Below, piece by piece: positions 1 through 11,300 of a DNA stretch of 42,538 nucleotides. The notes beneath the pieces were generated by a model that was not told the DNA's origin, searched no databases, and was given only the letters and a program-made list of their open reading frames with translations. The translations under genes and the position numbers were made by a program. The DNA comes from Asterionellopsis glacialis (Eukaryota; Bacillariophyta; Plagiogrammaphyceae; Rhaphoneidales; Asterionellopsidaceae). The stretch spans positions 1-42,538 of the forward strand of contig WKLE02000486.1 of NCBI GenBank assembly GCA_014885115.2, written 5' to 3'. Position 1 is the stretch's first letter. The number at the start of each line of letters is the position of its first letter.

Positions 1-1
1 C

Positions 2-82
2 AGAGATTGCGCTGGATACACCTACAAAAATGGCTACCCTGCCTCAGGAAAGGCTCTGATTCTCGATTTGTACCAGGTGTAG
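2..82 (+). CDS. Possible 3' end of a gene cut by the left edge
   Basis: From the window edge, frame 2 is open for 26 codons and stops with TAG at 80-82. The short peptide (ends LILDLYQV) has a protein-like mix of residues but matches no family I know. A CAG|GTGTAG at 75-82 could instead be a splice donor, in which case the gene would continue to the right. Too short for a firm call; the upstream sequence would decide. Confidence 0.22.
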   Translation, partial: RDCAGYTYKNGYPASGKALILDLYQV

Positions 83-921
83 ACGGCATCTTCGTTTATT
101 TTCTTTTGTCTGACTTACCATGTATGTAGGAATTGACGCATTCTTTTAATTTCTTCTCAAACAAAGTGACCAGATGACTTTTCAAGCTATATTCTTACAA
201 AGCACATACCACATATGAGTATGGGTCCTGAATTCACCAACCAAACTAATATCAGTGAATCCTTGATTCTCAACAACTTTCGACGACCACTTACCGTCGT
301 TATTTTGTGTGTTTTGTAAAATACTCATACCTTTGTCATTTCTTTCGGATCAACGATGTTTACTGTTGTGGTCATTCCTCTTGGTATGGCGTACTGATTG
401 TGGGTGCGGACCAGGGTTCCTCCGTCGCAAGGGCTGCCTCTCTCCCAATTGGGAACTCCCGGCGTCACTGAAATATGTGCAGCACCGAGACTCATGCAAA
501 ATGGATGTAATGTAATGTTGCAGGTGGATTCAAAACATTGACTGCCTCTACCAACAAAGTTGATATTTTTATTGCTGATAATAAACAAGTCGTTGTGGGT
601 CTATCGCTCGAGGAAATAGAAACAAGAACAGGAAACCTTTTTAGCAGAAACCGAGGAGGCCAATCAAAATGTCAAAGATATCGATATCAATAAAAAAGTG
701 AATGCTACAGAAATATTATAGAACTATATCTATCGCGTTGATATCAGAGATATACTCGCAGTATTGGAATAAAGGAACTTGGTGTTGACATTTATGTCAG
801 TATAACTTGAATAATTAATCACAATTTTCTTTGCCAGTTTGAATGATTTTCTCATCCAAAGTATCAAATGATTTGAAATTATTCTTCGTTATTTGATGCG
901 CAAACCGGTTGAAGTTTCTTC
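83..921. other. Spacer without a supported gene
   Basis: No convincing coding region. Short open stretches exist on both strands (325-588 on minus; 511-689 on plus, preceded by a possible TTGCAG acceptor near 518-523) but they overlap, lack recognisable motifs and cannot both be real. The right part holds TA-rich sequence beyond the stop of the HMG-box gene. Confidence 0.5.
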
Positions 922-1602
922 TTACTTGCTAAGGAAATGTTCTTGTAAAAAACTTACGAGATCGTCGTCATGATAAGTCCCAAGCTCCCCAATTGTTTTG
1001 AAAATAGCATTCAATTGCTGATTAGCTAGAGCATCCTGCGCCGTGCTGCTAATTTTGTCTGGAATGAGAGGACATTGTTTCATTATTCCAGACAAATAGA
1101 TGGAATCATTTGCAACAAGAACTTTAGTGTCTTGAGGATCATGTGCTGATGCAGTTTTCGGTAAGTCTCTGCGTTCTTTGTAGAAACATGCATCATAAAG
1201 ACTCTGTCTCTCGTTTAGTGTTGAGAAGGAGGCTGCTGTGGAAACATTATTGAATTGACTACCAACTGGATCGGCAGGTTCGCTTGCATCGAAATCATGC
1301 TCACAACCAAAACGATAGATCTTCTTGTTCTCATTCGACTCGTGACAACCTGAGTGGTGCAAGTCTTGGGTCGTTTCAGTCTTCTTTAGCTTTGAATTCA
1401 AATTATCCTTCGCTTGAATTTCATAATGTGCACGGGAAATGGTGTCCATCTTTCTCCATTTCTTAGCAACACCAAGCATTTCCTGTTTTGTAAAGCCTCT
1501 TCTGGATCCTTCTTTTGCGATGATCTTGGTGCGTTCTTCTTTAAAGAATAAATGATATCCCGCTGCGTTTTTAGATACGGAGTTGCATTTCAACTTCGGC
1601 AT
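922..1602 (-). CDS. HMG-box domain protein (226 aa)
   Basis: The N-terminal region, residues about 10-72, has the layout of a single HMG box: an Ala/Tyr start, an LFFKEER helix, a Lys/Arg-rich middle with TKQEM, then KKWRKMD and a final HYEIQAK helix. HMG boxes bend and bind the DNA minor groove, so a nuclear chromatin or transcription role is expected from the family. The rest (about 150 residues) is polar, low in motifs and probably disordered, ending in a short leucine-rich helix. I start the gene at the internal Met at 1602, just before the basic MPKLK segment, not at the upstream Met at 1638, because the extra 12 residues look like leader sequence. Single exon. No other domain recognised, and it cannot be assigned to a named HMGB protein. 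Confidence 0.7.
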   Translation of the reverse strand: MPKLKCNSVSKNAAGYHLFFKEERTKIIAKEGSRRGFTKQEMLGVAKKWRKMDTISRAHYEIQAKDNLNSKLKKTETTQDLHHSGCHESNENKKIYRFGCEHDFDASEPADPVGSQFNNVSTAASFSTLNERQSLYDACFYKERRDLPKTASAHDPQDTKVLVANDSIYLSGIMKQCPLIPDKISSTAQDALANQQLNAIFKTIGELGTYHDDDLVSFLQEHFLSK

Positions 1603-3700
1603 TTTGAAGGAGGACAACAAATATCTACTGTAGTACACTATTATTGAAAAAACAGATTTGGTTTGAACAAGAAGAACTTGTTGAAGAATTATTGTGTAAG
1701 AAATAATGCACTTGAAAGGATTCGTTTAAATTTGGCTTTCTTTTTTTTTAAACATTTTGTGAACCTGGGAAAATATTCTGTACTGTAACATCCTACCCTA
1801 GACAATATAAAAAATGCGAGCACCAAACCCGGTGGCATCTCTTTTCTGCACATTTATTTAGTATGGGCCTTCGTATTTATTTGAATATTTTGACACGTTT
1901 TACGAATACCATTCGCTTTCTCCGGATGTTCATGATTGCAATTACTGTACTGCAGACTGTATCAGTACAAGTACCTGGTACAGTAGTAGTATGATAGATT
2001 CTTTATTCGGCGTTTTATGGTTGAACTATAAGCGTTTTATGGTTGAACTATAATAGTGGAACTACTGGAGATTGTTCGAAACACAGATTATTTGTAGTGA
2101 TACTACAGTTGGCAAGACCTCGTGGGTAAAACAATAATGCTGATTAATATTATTAATCACACATTCGTTACACTTGGCGATCACTTAAGTTGGATACCTG
2201 TAGAAGAAGTTTTATCGATTTTACCTAAAAAAATGATGATTCTGGACCGTTACTGCTAGAGCAGTCTGAATCGATTGCCAGATGTGAAATGGATGTTTTA
2301 TTTATGAATATTATTTATATATACTGTACACGGCCCCATAATGAAAAAATAAGGGACTCGCGATTCCTGATGTCACGACTTTCTTTTGCGACAGCATTTT
2401 TCCATAAAAAGATGATAATTTACTTATTCGCGCGATCTACTACAGTATTATGAAATATATGGGGGGGGGGGGGTTAAACAATTTAAAGTTGATGATTGAT
2501 GATACTGGTAAAAGTTTCACTCGGAAAAATGCAGCGTCATAAATCCCTTTAGATGGGCATAAATGGAAAACTAATGCATGTTGAAGTAGCTGCGAATAAT
2601 ACGAGAAAACAGAAAATAATGTATTGTTTCAACTTCGGAGAGTCTATTCTAAAAACAAGCAACATCACCGAATTTGTTTATTCTGAAACAAGCCATCTCA
2701 CCGCATTTTCGGATATCGGATAGGCGGGAACGGTAATTAAGTCTAAGCTTAAGTGTATTGTACCACGTCGCACTTCCTAGGTCCTAGTAGGATCTCTGTT
2801 GGTCCCAATCGCTAATACCTTGCTGGAGCATAAGGAATATTGTATCAAAAAAATTCTCAGAGCATTACGTACTTGGTAGGGCCTACGTGTTTGTTGGGGC
2901 ATAAATGCACCATAAGAAATGCTGCAGCACTAAATATATTTTACGATGGCAAGAACATGTTTTTATCTGTGTTTTTCAACAATACAAGCACTACTGTACT
3001 TAAACATCTTTTATGTCAAAATAAAGTACGTGAACCGGTACTTAATATTTTTTTTTTAATTGGGACGCAATAGTCGGGACGGTCGTGTCAAAGTATTTGA
3101 TATATATATATGTTGCCTCAACTATTCTACTACATTGTACTCAAACCCCCCCCGGCGGTGAGTGAGTGAGTATTTAATTATGCCCGTTCTCCCGCCCTCG
3201 CCTGAACTGCTGCTTCTGTTAGTGACCAAAATAAGTGAAATGTCTAGGTCCTATACCTCTTAATAGTATAATTGGCTACTGTACCTATAATCCATTCCGC
3301 CGCTACAATTTCTCCCAAAAAAAGGGGCTTAAAAAAAGAACCAAGTACTTTACCTCTAGAGTACAAGATCAACTATCAGAGATAGACAGCTGTGTTCCTT
3401 GTTGTCCAGTCCTTGCATTCCAGTGGGTTGGGATCTCCTCCTTGTAGCCCCTGGTCTGCTCGCCTGTTCCAGCCTAGTACTGCCTTGGGTTGACCCTTGG
3501 TTTGGCAACTTGCTCCCTCTCTTGAAAAGCCTCACTACTTCAAATACTGTCCTCACAATTTTACTACTTGATTCGGATGTCAATAAAAGGATACTATTAA
3601 TCAAAGGATTAAGCTACAGCTAAGCTGGTTACCCAACCTGTTTGGCAGTACCCCCCATCGTGGCTCCTGTAGTGAGTGTGCACTTGATCCATCTCTGGTT
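1603..3700. other. AT-rich spacer with simple repeats
   Basis: No gene supported. It contains a 13-base G run at 2461-2473, a GAGTGAGTGAGT stretch near 3160, an A/T-rich tract near 3105, and recurrent CTAGG/CCTAG and GTAC words (for example 1965-1990 and 2765-2795). Open frames at 2840-3073 and 3235-3447 show no recognisable product. The right edge may include the 3' untranslated end of the retroelement, whose exact end I could not define. Confidence 0.55.
2461..2473. repeat. Poly-G tract (13 G)
   Basis: Thirteen consecutive G immediately after a TATAT run. Simple homopolymer; likely variable in length and prone to sequencing error. Confidence 0.95.
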
Positions 3701-3888
3701 TGTTCTTCACAGTCTACTGGGGCCTAAGAATTGGTCCATTGAAATATGAAGTAAAAGGGGGTGCCAGTGGAGTGAGTTCAAATGGCCCCCCTGTTTGCAC
3801 CCTGTATTCATCATGATGACTGGAAACCCTTAAAACCAAAAAAAATTGATGAACCCACAAATTAGGGAGCAAGGTGCATGCTGAGATG

Positions 3889-5160
3889 TTATCCAACATG
3901 GATAAAATCAATAGGGGCTGCCATTTTGGCTGCCCAGCTGGCCAAGTAGGCCGCAATTTGAGTGTGAATGTACATTAAGAATGTACAGGAGCACCATTGG
4001 CCCAGTTTTTGGATTGTCGTGTTGTCGGCACCTGCAAGTTTGAGGGCCATGGCTCCTAATGCACTAAGAGAATGGCTACTGATCTGTGCGAGTTTGTACC
4101 TGTGATGTAGTAGTCCGGCTTGTGCGGCACCACGGCGCAAAGCTGCGGTGATGTCATTGTTGTGAATGTGCGAATGGACTCCTCCTGTGGGCAGACAGCA
4201 AATGAAGCTTATTGGTATGTGTTCATCTTGGGTGTGTTGCCAAATAGCATGAATTCTCTGGACCATTACTAACACCGGGCAAAAGGGAGTTCCTGTGGCT
4301 TGATGATGAATTGTCATGCCTTTTTGACCATTTTTCTGGCAATCAATGGTCATGGTGACATTATCTGCTGTTTGTAATTTGTGTAAAGAGGCATTTTGAT
4401 GAAGGATTTTGCCTTATTTCCGCAGTATTATATCTTTCAGACAAAATTGTGTTGTCCACCATTTCTTTTGTGTGGTCGGGAAAGTATAGTCCCCTACCCG
4501 CAATAAGAAAAAGAAGGCTACCACAATTAGGTCTGCTGTTGCATGGGAGCAGGCAGTGTTGTTGGCCCAATAAAGCTGACAAGTAGCTCAAATTGCATGC
4601 ACTGGTAGTGCTAACTGGGGTTTTGGCACTGGATCCTCATCTTTGTACATTTTGAGTAAGAGTGCAAATGGCAGATCTAGTTCTTTTGAGCCATAAGATC
4701 TGTGGGGGTTGGGGTATCTGGCCAGTACCACTGCCTGGGCCACTTGCCTGAGGCCTGTGGCTGCTGATTGACTACCCCCTTTTTTACCTCGGCCTGCATA
4801 ACCTTCCTGGAGCCTAGCAGCAAAGGATAAGAGAATTTCTTGTTGCACTGGTTTGTTGAGCTGACAAAGGTAGGGATCGACCGGGCAGTCACTGCAATGT
4901 TCACACCAGTGGTGCCAGTGACGGGCCCGCTGTTCTTCATTCACCATTGCATTGGCAATTGCTGTCCTTACAAGGTTGAGAGTACAAGTGATGTTATTGT
5001 GTGCATAGGGCACACAAATAGCCAGGACAAGTTCTGTAAAAACGGGAATTTGTGTTAAAATGGGTGAGAAAGCATGAGTCATCATTAGTGTGGGAAAACT
5101 TGGCTTGATTGTATGAGCAGGATGTGAAATCGGCCATCTGGTTTTGTTTGCCCTGCACAT
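3889..5160 (-). pseudogene. DIRS-like tyrosine recombinase, inactivated
   Basis: One frame runs from 5160 to 3889 with two in-frame stops, TGA at 4590-4588 and TAA at 4416-4414. The N-terminal part resembles a SAM-like core-binding domain and includes a GRGKKGG loop. The middle holds a hydrophobic FFFLLRVGDYT helix that fits the catalytic domain. The C-terminal catalytic box reads HSLSALGAMALKLAG where the family has H-S-[IL]-R, so the second catalytic Arg is Ser (codon AGT). The downstream LGQW and the candidate nucleophile Tyr in FLMYIHTQ are kept. Function in intact relatives: integration of the circular cDNA. Two stops plus the lost Arg make this copy dead. Confidence 0.78.
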
Positions 5161-6729
5161 AGTTCACCATGATCAGGGCTGCTTGGGTTACCTGCTGTTG
5201 CATGGAGAGGCCATATAATAATCTACCAGAGATCAGAGATTCTGCCTTGGATGCCATTTTGGTTACCCAGGCTACCAATGGCTTACTATCACACAGGATA
5301 CCAATTTGTTGGTGTCTTATGTTTGTGGCCCTCTCTAAAGCTAGATAGTGAAGGGTGATCCCAGCTAGCTCCAAATCAGAGTTGGTGATGGTTCCTTTTG
5401 GGTTTGTATCAGAGACCACCTGGTTGGATATTTCCAAAGAAAAGGAGATGTGCCATACAACTGGCCTCATTGACTTGTCAGATTGGAACCATGCTCCTCC
5501 AGCTCCAGTGGCACAGGCATGGCAGTAGCCAATGAGATCTGGTTGCCCTGGTACAAGCTCCCAGATGTGGGTGGGGTATGCAGCTAGGTCTTTGACAAGA
5601 ACTCCTAAGTCTAAGAGATTTGCACAGACCTCACTTGTTTTCCCCAACCCGATGTCCTTTGGATCCCCTTGGAGGGCATGGTTGACTAGTGTGTACAACC
5701 CTCTTGCCACCAGCAGGATACTGGTTGTGTGTCTTAGTTTGCCTACAATTGTTTGGTACCATTGCCTGCGCACTTTCTTTTGCTTTAATACTCTTCTGAG
5801 TTCCTTTATGATCTTTTCTGACTTTGCTGCTGGTAACTGTGCCGTTGAATGGAAACCAAGTATTTCTTTTCTTGGATCCCACCAGGCATCTCCACATTGC
5901 AACTTCTTCTCAGACACACCATTCTTGCTGCCCTCATGTTGGAGTACCAAGGGTGGTGGAAAAATCTCATGAATTGAATGTAATGCAGCACGTGCATAAT
6001 GTAGTAACCCTTGGCCATCTTCAGTTTCCACTGCCACTAGACAAACATTGTCAACAAAGACATTTGACACTGACTGCAATCCTGGACTCAATTTGTGTCT
6101 CTTTGTCAGCCTTGCTGTTAACAAGAACTGTTCCATGGGATGGGGAGGTAGGTCCCTTCCCTCTTTTAGCACCAGGTTGATGATATCTCTGTAGGTCTTG
6201 GTGGTTGCAGAGAAGTAAGGTGGGCTTTCTGTCCATCCCATTTGGAGCACGGACGGGACTACAATCTTGAGTGGGGCTTGTACGTTATGTTGAGGTAGGA
6301 CATAACAGAAGTTCCACTTTTCATTATCTTCAACAATCATCCTCCAAAAACTGCCCAACAGATCAATCTTGCTAAAGTGAATGTCTGCATCTGCTGGTAC
6401 CACATCCATATATTCAAATATGCGTGGCAGCACTTGTCCAAGTAGCTTGACTGGAATCTGAGGGGCAAGCTTGTTGGTAGTGTCTTCACAGACTCCTGTA
6501 TCACCACCTGTTTCTGTCTTTTCCTCTCCTTTTTATTCTGTTGGTTGCATCTCTTATAAACTGAAAATGACAAGTCTAGAATCATTCTGCCCCTCTGATC
6601 CTCTTGTGGGACAACTGCTAGACGGGATAATTTGAAGTTCACTGGCAGGTGGTCCTTTATGTCTTCCCACAGTACCACCAATGAGAAGCCTGCCCTTTCT
6701 TGGTACACAATATCCTCCTGGGTGATCAA
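4994..6729 (-). pseudogene. DIRS-like reverse transcriptase / RNase H, frameshifted
   Basis: The first part (6729 to about 6490) carries the RT fingers region, with AVVPQEDQRGRMILDLS. The frame then shifts to the open frame that ends at 4994. That frame has RT motif A (SKIDLLGSFWRM), the motif-C position as FVDN where many RTs have YxDD, thumb-like Lys-rich helices, and an RNase H domain with GTGAGGAWF-like and TNSDLELAG segments. Known chemistry: RNA- and DNA-templated DNA synthesis, and removal of template RNA. The second catalytic Asp of motif C is Asn here, which may be decay or a family variant. The frame overlaps the recombinase frame by about 170 bases, as is common in such elements. 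Confidence 0.78.
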
Positions 6730-6769
6730 GTCAATGTTATCTTTGGTTAGGGCACTGACGTGTGCCTTT

Positions 6770-8304
6770 TTTCAGGGCAGCCTCAATGGTTTCCCTGGAC
6801 TAGGGCGGGTTTCCCACAATCCACTTGAACTCCTTGCTCCCACTCATGCAGCGTCTCTGAAAAAGGATGAAGGTCCACAAGGGCCAATGGTCGCATTAGG
6901 CTTTTCCCTTTTGGAGGTCAATGTGCCTTACCTCTTGCTTGTGCTGCTGGGGAATCAGCTGGGATACTCAAAACTGACTTCTTCTGGTCTGCCTTTTCCC
7001 TTTTGGACACAGGCCTTGGTCCTCCACTTGAAGGACGCTGTCAAACCTCCGGAAATAGATGGGTCAACTCTAAAAGTTCACCCATTCCATTCTCTGGGTC
7101 CGGCTGTTCCCCTTTTGGGATCCTGTTGTACTCCGGGCAGTGGACCACCAGTCATGAGGCTCCTTGCTTCCTCTTCAGTGCTGTTTTTCTTTCATATGCT
7201 TCTGCAGCCTGCTGTAGCGTATTGTCTATGGGCTGCACCCTTGCCTCTGTTGGCTTGGCCTCCAGGTGCTGATATGTGCATAGGGTATTTTGTCACATTC
7301 CAAACAAATTCATTTCTAGGCAAGTGCCCTTTGTCCCTATTCTCAGGTTGGTGTATTTTATTGGCAGGTCAGCTGCACTGCCCCTGCTGCTTTTGTGCAG
7401 GCAATCTGGGCCCATTTGACTAAAGAGCCTACTTCCTGGCATTGCTGGTCATTATTGTCTAACAAGCTCCTCACTAGCCACTTCAAGACTTGCAGCACTT
7501 TACATGGTGGAAGAGGTTCTAAAAAATACAGAGCCCACTCTAATGGTAAATGATATACCAGTTTACAGAGTATTACCGTATCTGTGGCCTGAGTATTTGC
7601 CTGAAAACAGCCTATGTAAGGGGCTAGAAGTAGGTCTGGAATGGCATTAAAGGCATTCTGGAGATCTGCTTCTTTTGCCCAAATATAAGTGTCAACATCA
7701 AATAAGATGTTGGTGGTACTTGACATGGAATTGTTGGGGGGCAATAGGAATTGAGATAATTGGCCTTTGTTGATATCCCCAAGCCGGGCAAATATTTTTC
7801 TGTTGAACTCATTTGGGACTCCAAATCCCACTTGGAATTGGCAGATATAGTATACCACTGTCACTAATTTTTTATGTGGCTAATAATGTTAGGAAAGTGC
7901 TCAACTTGTCTGCTGCAAGCAGTTCCATCAGAGCATCCTCAGGGTGGATTGCATCCTCTACTACCTCAAATGCTTTGGTCACTGATTCCATGATCTCTTG
8001 GCATTCGCTTGACCTGCAGTTGAGGATAACATCTCAAACATGAGGGTGCCCTCTCTTGCTTCAAATGGGAGTGTAAAGGGTTGGGCAGCAGTGACGCCCC
8101 CCCCCCCCTGGTAGGAGTAGCAACTCCAGTACCAGCAGGTGTTCCGGGATCCCTTGTCCCCGTCTTGACTCTTGCCCCTGGTAGACTTTGTGGTGTAGGG
8201 GTTTGAGGAGGCTTTGCTCCTCAAGCCTCTTCATTTGTGCTATTGGCAGGGTCTCTGGGAGGGTCATTCAATTGAGGAACCAGAACAACAGCGTTGTTGC
8301 TCAT
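6770..8304 (-). pseudogene. DIRS-like gag region, broken
   Basis: An ATG at 8304 opens a frame beginning MSNNAV, which meets a TGA at 8223-8221 (codon 28). The frame then continues through a Pro/Thr/Gly-rich segment to a run of 12 G on this strand (plus 8097-8108), after which coding potential moves to another frame. It moves again near 7980, and the longest intact piece is 7864-7358 (168 residues; contains ADLQNAFNAIP and a WVRSLL-like segment). Several stops follow down to the RT. Its place upstream of RT and lack of enzyme motifs make it the structural (gag) gene by position. Assignment to a particular gag family is not possible by eye. Confidence 0.6.
8097..8108. repeat. Poly-C tract (12 C) inside the gag remnant
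   Basis: Twelve consecutive C on the plus strand (poly-G in the gag sense). It coincides with a change of coding frame in gag, so a slip here, in evolution or in sequencing, would explain one of the frame breaks. Confidence 0.9.
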
Positions 8305-11300
8305 TGTCTTAAGTTTCTTCTTTCTTGCCCCTGCTCTCTTGAAAGTGAGCAGTCAACGGCTGGTGTCAGAATTGCAAAGCATATCTTCATATCCCTTTCA
8401 CTAGCACGCATGTTGAATGCACATGACCTCTTCTTTGGGTTTTTGTTCCACTGGCCAATTTGACCCTAGGCTGGAATTTCTTGGCTTGTGTGCTGGACAT
8501 TCAGTTCTCACGCTTCAAATAATACATTACTTTTACTGTACCTGGTACATGGCATAAATATTGGGCAATATTCCAGTATGGACAAGTAAAAATACCTAGC
8601 TTTTGCCATCCTGCTCAACATGGCATCTTTACGTGTTCTATTTCAAAAGCATGATCTATGTACGTGTTATTTCATGCAAATATAAGTTATGAGATTTTTT
8701 TGTTTTCATCCTATTAAAGATGCCAACAATTCTCTTCTTTGTGATAATTGTGAGTTGTTTGCAATTATGATTAAAAGGTTGCCGCCAAGAGAAGCAAGGA
8801 GTAACATGGTGCAGGGACTTGTTTAATAGCTAGCTCTCCCACAGCTCCAATTGCTAAAAAAATTAGTAATGGCCCAATTTTGTGAGGGGGTGACCAGATT
8901 TTGAAAGTCTGCATATGTAGCAGTCCAACCCCTTAAGAGTCAAATGAAACATCACTATCCGCTTCATCAACATTTTGCAATTTATCACAAAGCTGGACTT
9001 CTTGAAGAGTTACTGGTACTTCTTGTTGGGTCCTGCCTGCTTACTGTATATGGCTCAATCTTCCTAATTCATTCAAGTACTGGTTATTTTCTTCTTATAA
9101 AATACAAAATTTGAGCAAGAGAGATATTAGATGAGAGACTATGTTTGATGTAATAAGAAATCAATGTGCACAGAGCAGCATCAGGAAGATGGAGATTTAA
9201 AAAATGAAAAGATACTAGTTCCTCTGTAATATGGTGTGGGCCTACATGGTTGAAGCACTACAGGTGGATTAAACATGGGAAAGATAGATGGTCTGTAATT
9301 ACAATGGAAATTTACCACAGAAAGTAAGCAAAATAAGCACAGTGATTTTGTGTTGCCAGCAGTATAAACACAATATTTGCTACAAAGGAAGGGTTTTAAA
9401 AAAATAAAAAATATCAAGAAGAAAACAAGGAGAAGTACAAGCATTAATACCAAAATGCACAAATACAGAATATGCAGTCCTCACCCCCACCTATAACGAA
9501 CTTTGTATTGGTTAATGATCAAGCTTGGAATTTTTTACTTAAAATAGAAAAATTACACTATTGCTTATTCTGCAGAACAGGTGACAGGGCATTTTTGTTT
9601 AATAGTATATGTAGGGTTCCCTCTTGTGATGACATCACCATATTAGTCATATCATTAAACAGGTACAGATGTTTATTCAAACTTGAGATTTGTTATTGTA
9701 AATGAGTACAGAAACCAGCTACATCATGAAGGTGACTATTAGACCAATATGATCAGTAACAGGGAAACAAAACAAAAAGCACCCCCATACCCCATACTAG
9801 TCATTAACAAACAACAGTGTACTGACAAAAGTGATGACAGGAAGATACAAAATACAAATAGCATCATTAACAACAACAAAAGATGAAATAGAAAGCATTA
9901 TCTGAATATACACCACTAGTCTCTGCATGCTAAAATTATGAATAATAATGCAACCTGAAGAAGGAATATAATACTGAAGGCTTATCAATCAAAAGGTTTA
10001 GAATTGGTGTTGCTAAATTTGTATTCTAATGCAAAGGACTCCTAATTTATAAATTATTGATGTCTCAGTCAATTTCAAATCATGGCTCTGAACCACAGAT
10101 TTGTTTTGCATGCTTTTCATACTACAAATTAGTGTGTGGCTTTTACAGTAATAGTCCCAGGAAGTTTTATATAGCAAGCAAGTAGAGAGTCAGAATAAGT
10201 TATGTATGATACATGCTTCTTGTAATCCCTTGTCTCCCTGGCATCCAATTCTATATTTGTAAGATGACAACATATAGTTAACTTTAAAATCCTGGGTTGA
10301 TTTTCTTTTACAATTGTTTCATTCACTCTTTTTTTTTGTCAGCATCAGAAAACCCACCTTTTCTTTTTGCTTGTGTTGTTCAGAATAAATCCAACACTTT
10401 TTTGGCTTTATGAACACAACCCCTTGCTTGGGATCACTCAGTTTTTGTTCTTTTGCTCAAGAACACATAACTAAATCTACTCCCAGGTCACTAGTGGAGT
10501 ACCCTGGTGACTTGCCAATTGGAGACCCCTCATCTTAAATAGTTTTGTTGAAGCCCAGCAGTGGCCCATTATCAACATTTGAACCATTAAATCTTACCTC
10601 TCACCCTCAAATTTACTGTGGCTGTGTGTAAACAATTTGATTCAGTTAGTATCACAGGAGACAGGAGCGGAGCACACATCAATTTTTCAGAGAAAACATT
10701 AGTATGCAATTATTACACCTGTCATAGATGACACATGATATACGGCCTGCCACATCATAAAATAAGAGCAAAATCATCTTGATACAAATGATGACAGAAA
10801 AATTGAAAAATGAATGATTTATTTGAAGGTAGTGTACTCAAAATTATTTATTGCATCCCATGTTGCTACTTTTGACACAACTATGTTTAAGTTTCAAAAA
10901 CAGGTAGAGATGGATGTAGTGTAGGTGGATGAGGATTGGTCTTCAAAGGTACTACTCAAAGTTCTTTTTATTGCATATCTGCTCTGTTCTTGTTTTCACA
11001 TTTTTATATGTGGATCACTACCTTTTCTCCTTATCCTTCTTTTCAATAGTAGCAAAACTATAGCAATACATCATAGATGATTACAAAATTTATATTGAAT
11101 ATATAGTTCTTATATTCTTTTTCAAACAGGAGAGTCCTGCTTTATCCATCCAATGTGTTGAAGATCAAAGATGCAAGAATGGAGGATGCCAAAAATGGAA
11201 TTGAGGGCTTTCATCAATAGAGGAGCTTCAAGCTTTCCTGAATGAGAGATAAATTATAGCCACAGGTGCAGATGTCTTTGACTATAAATCAAATCAGCCT

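Larger units (their letters stand above)
3700..8304 (-). mobile_element. Degenerate DIRS-like tyrosine-recombinase retroelement
   Basis: Read on the minus strand the order is gag-like, reverse transcriptase, RNase H, then tyrosine recombinase. This is the arrangement of DIRS-type retroelements, which integrate by a tyrosine recombinase and not a DDE integrase. All parts carry lesions (TGA in gag codon 28, frame changes in gag, a frame change in RT near 6490, TGA and TAA in the recombinase, Arg to Ser in the catalytic box), so this copy should be inactive. The ends given are those of recognisable coding sequence plus a short 3' flank. I could not find the terminal or split repeats that would define the true ends. 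GC content is higher than in the AT-rich desert beside it. Confidence 0.8.

Noticed and set aside
325..588. 87-codon open frame on minus near the left edge
   Set aside because: Composition is not absurd, but no motif and it competes with an open frame on plus (511-689); no basis for choosing.
6632..7423. 263-codon open frame on plus
   Set aside because: It lies antisense to the gag/RT remnant, has no motif, and its Leu/Pro/Cys-rich composition is what the complement of a coding strand gives.
3400..8600. Terminal repeats of the retroelement
   Set aside because: I compared the two flanks by eye and found no convincing direct or inverted match, so no ends are claimed.
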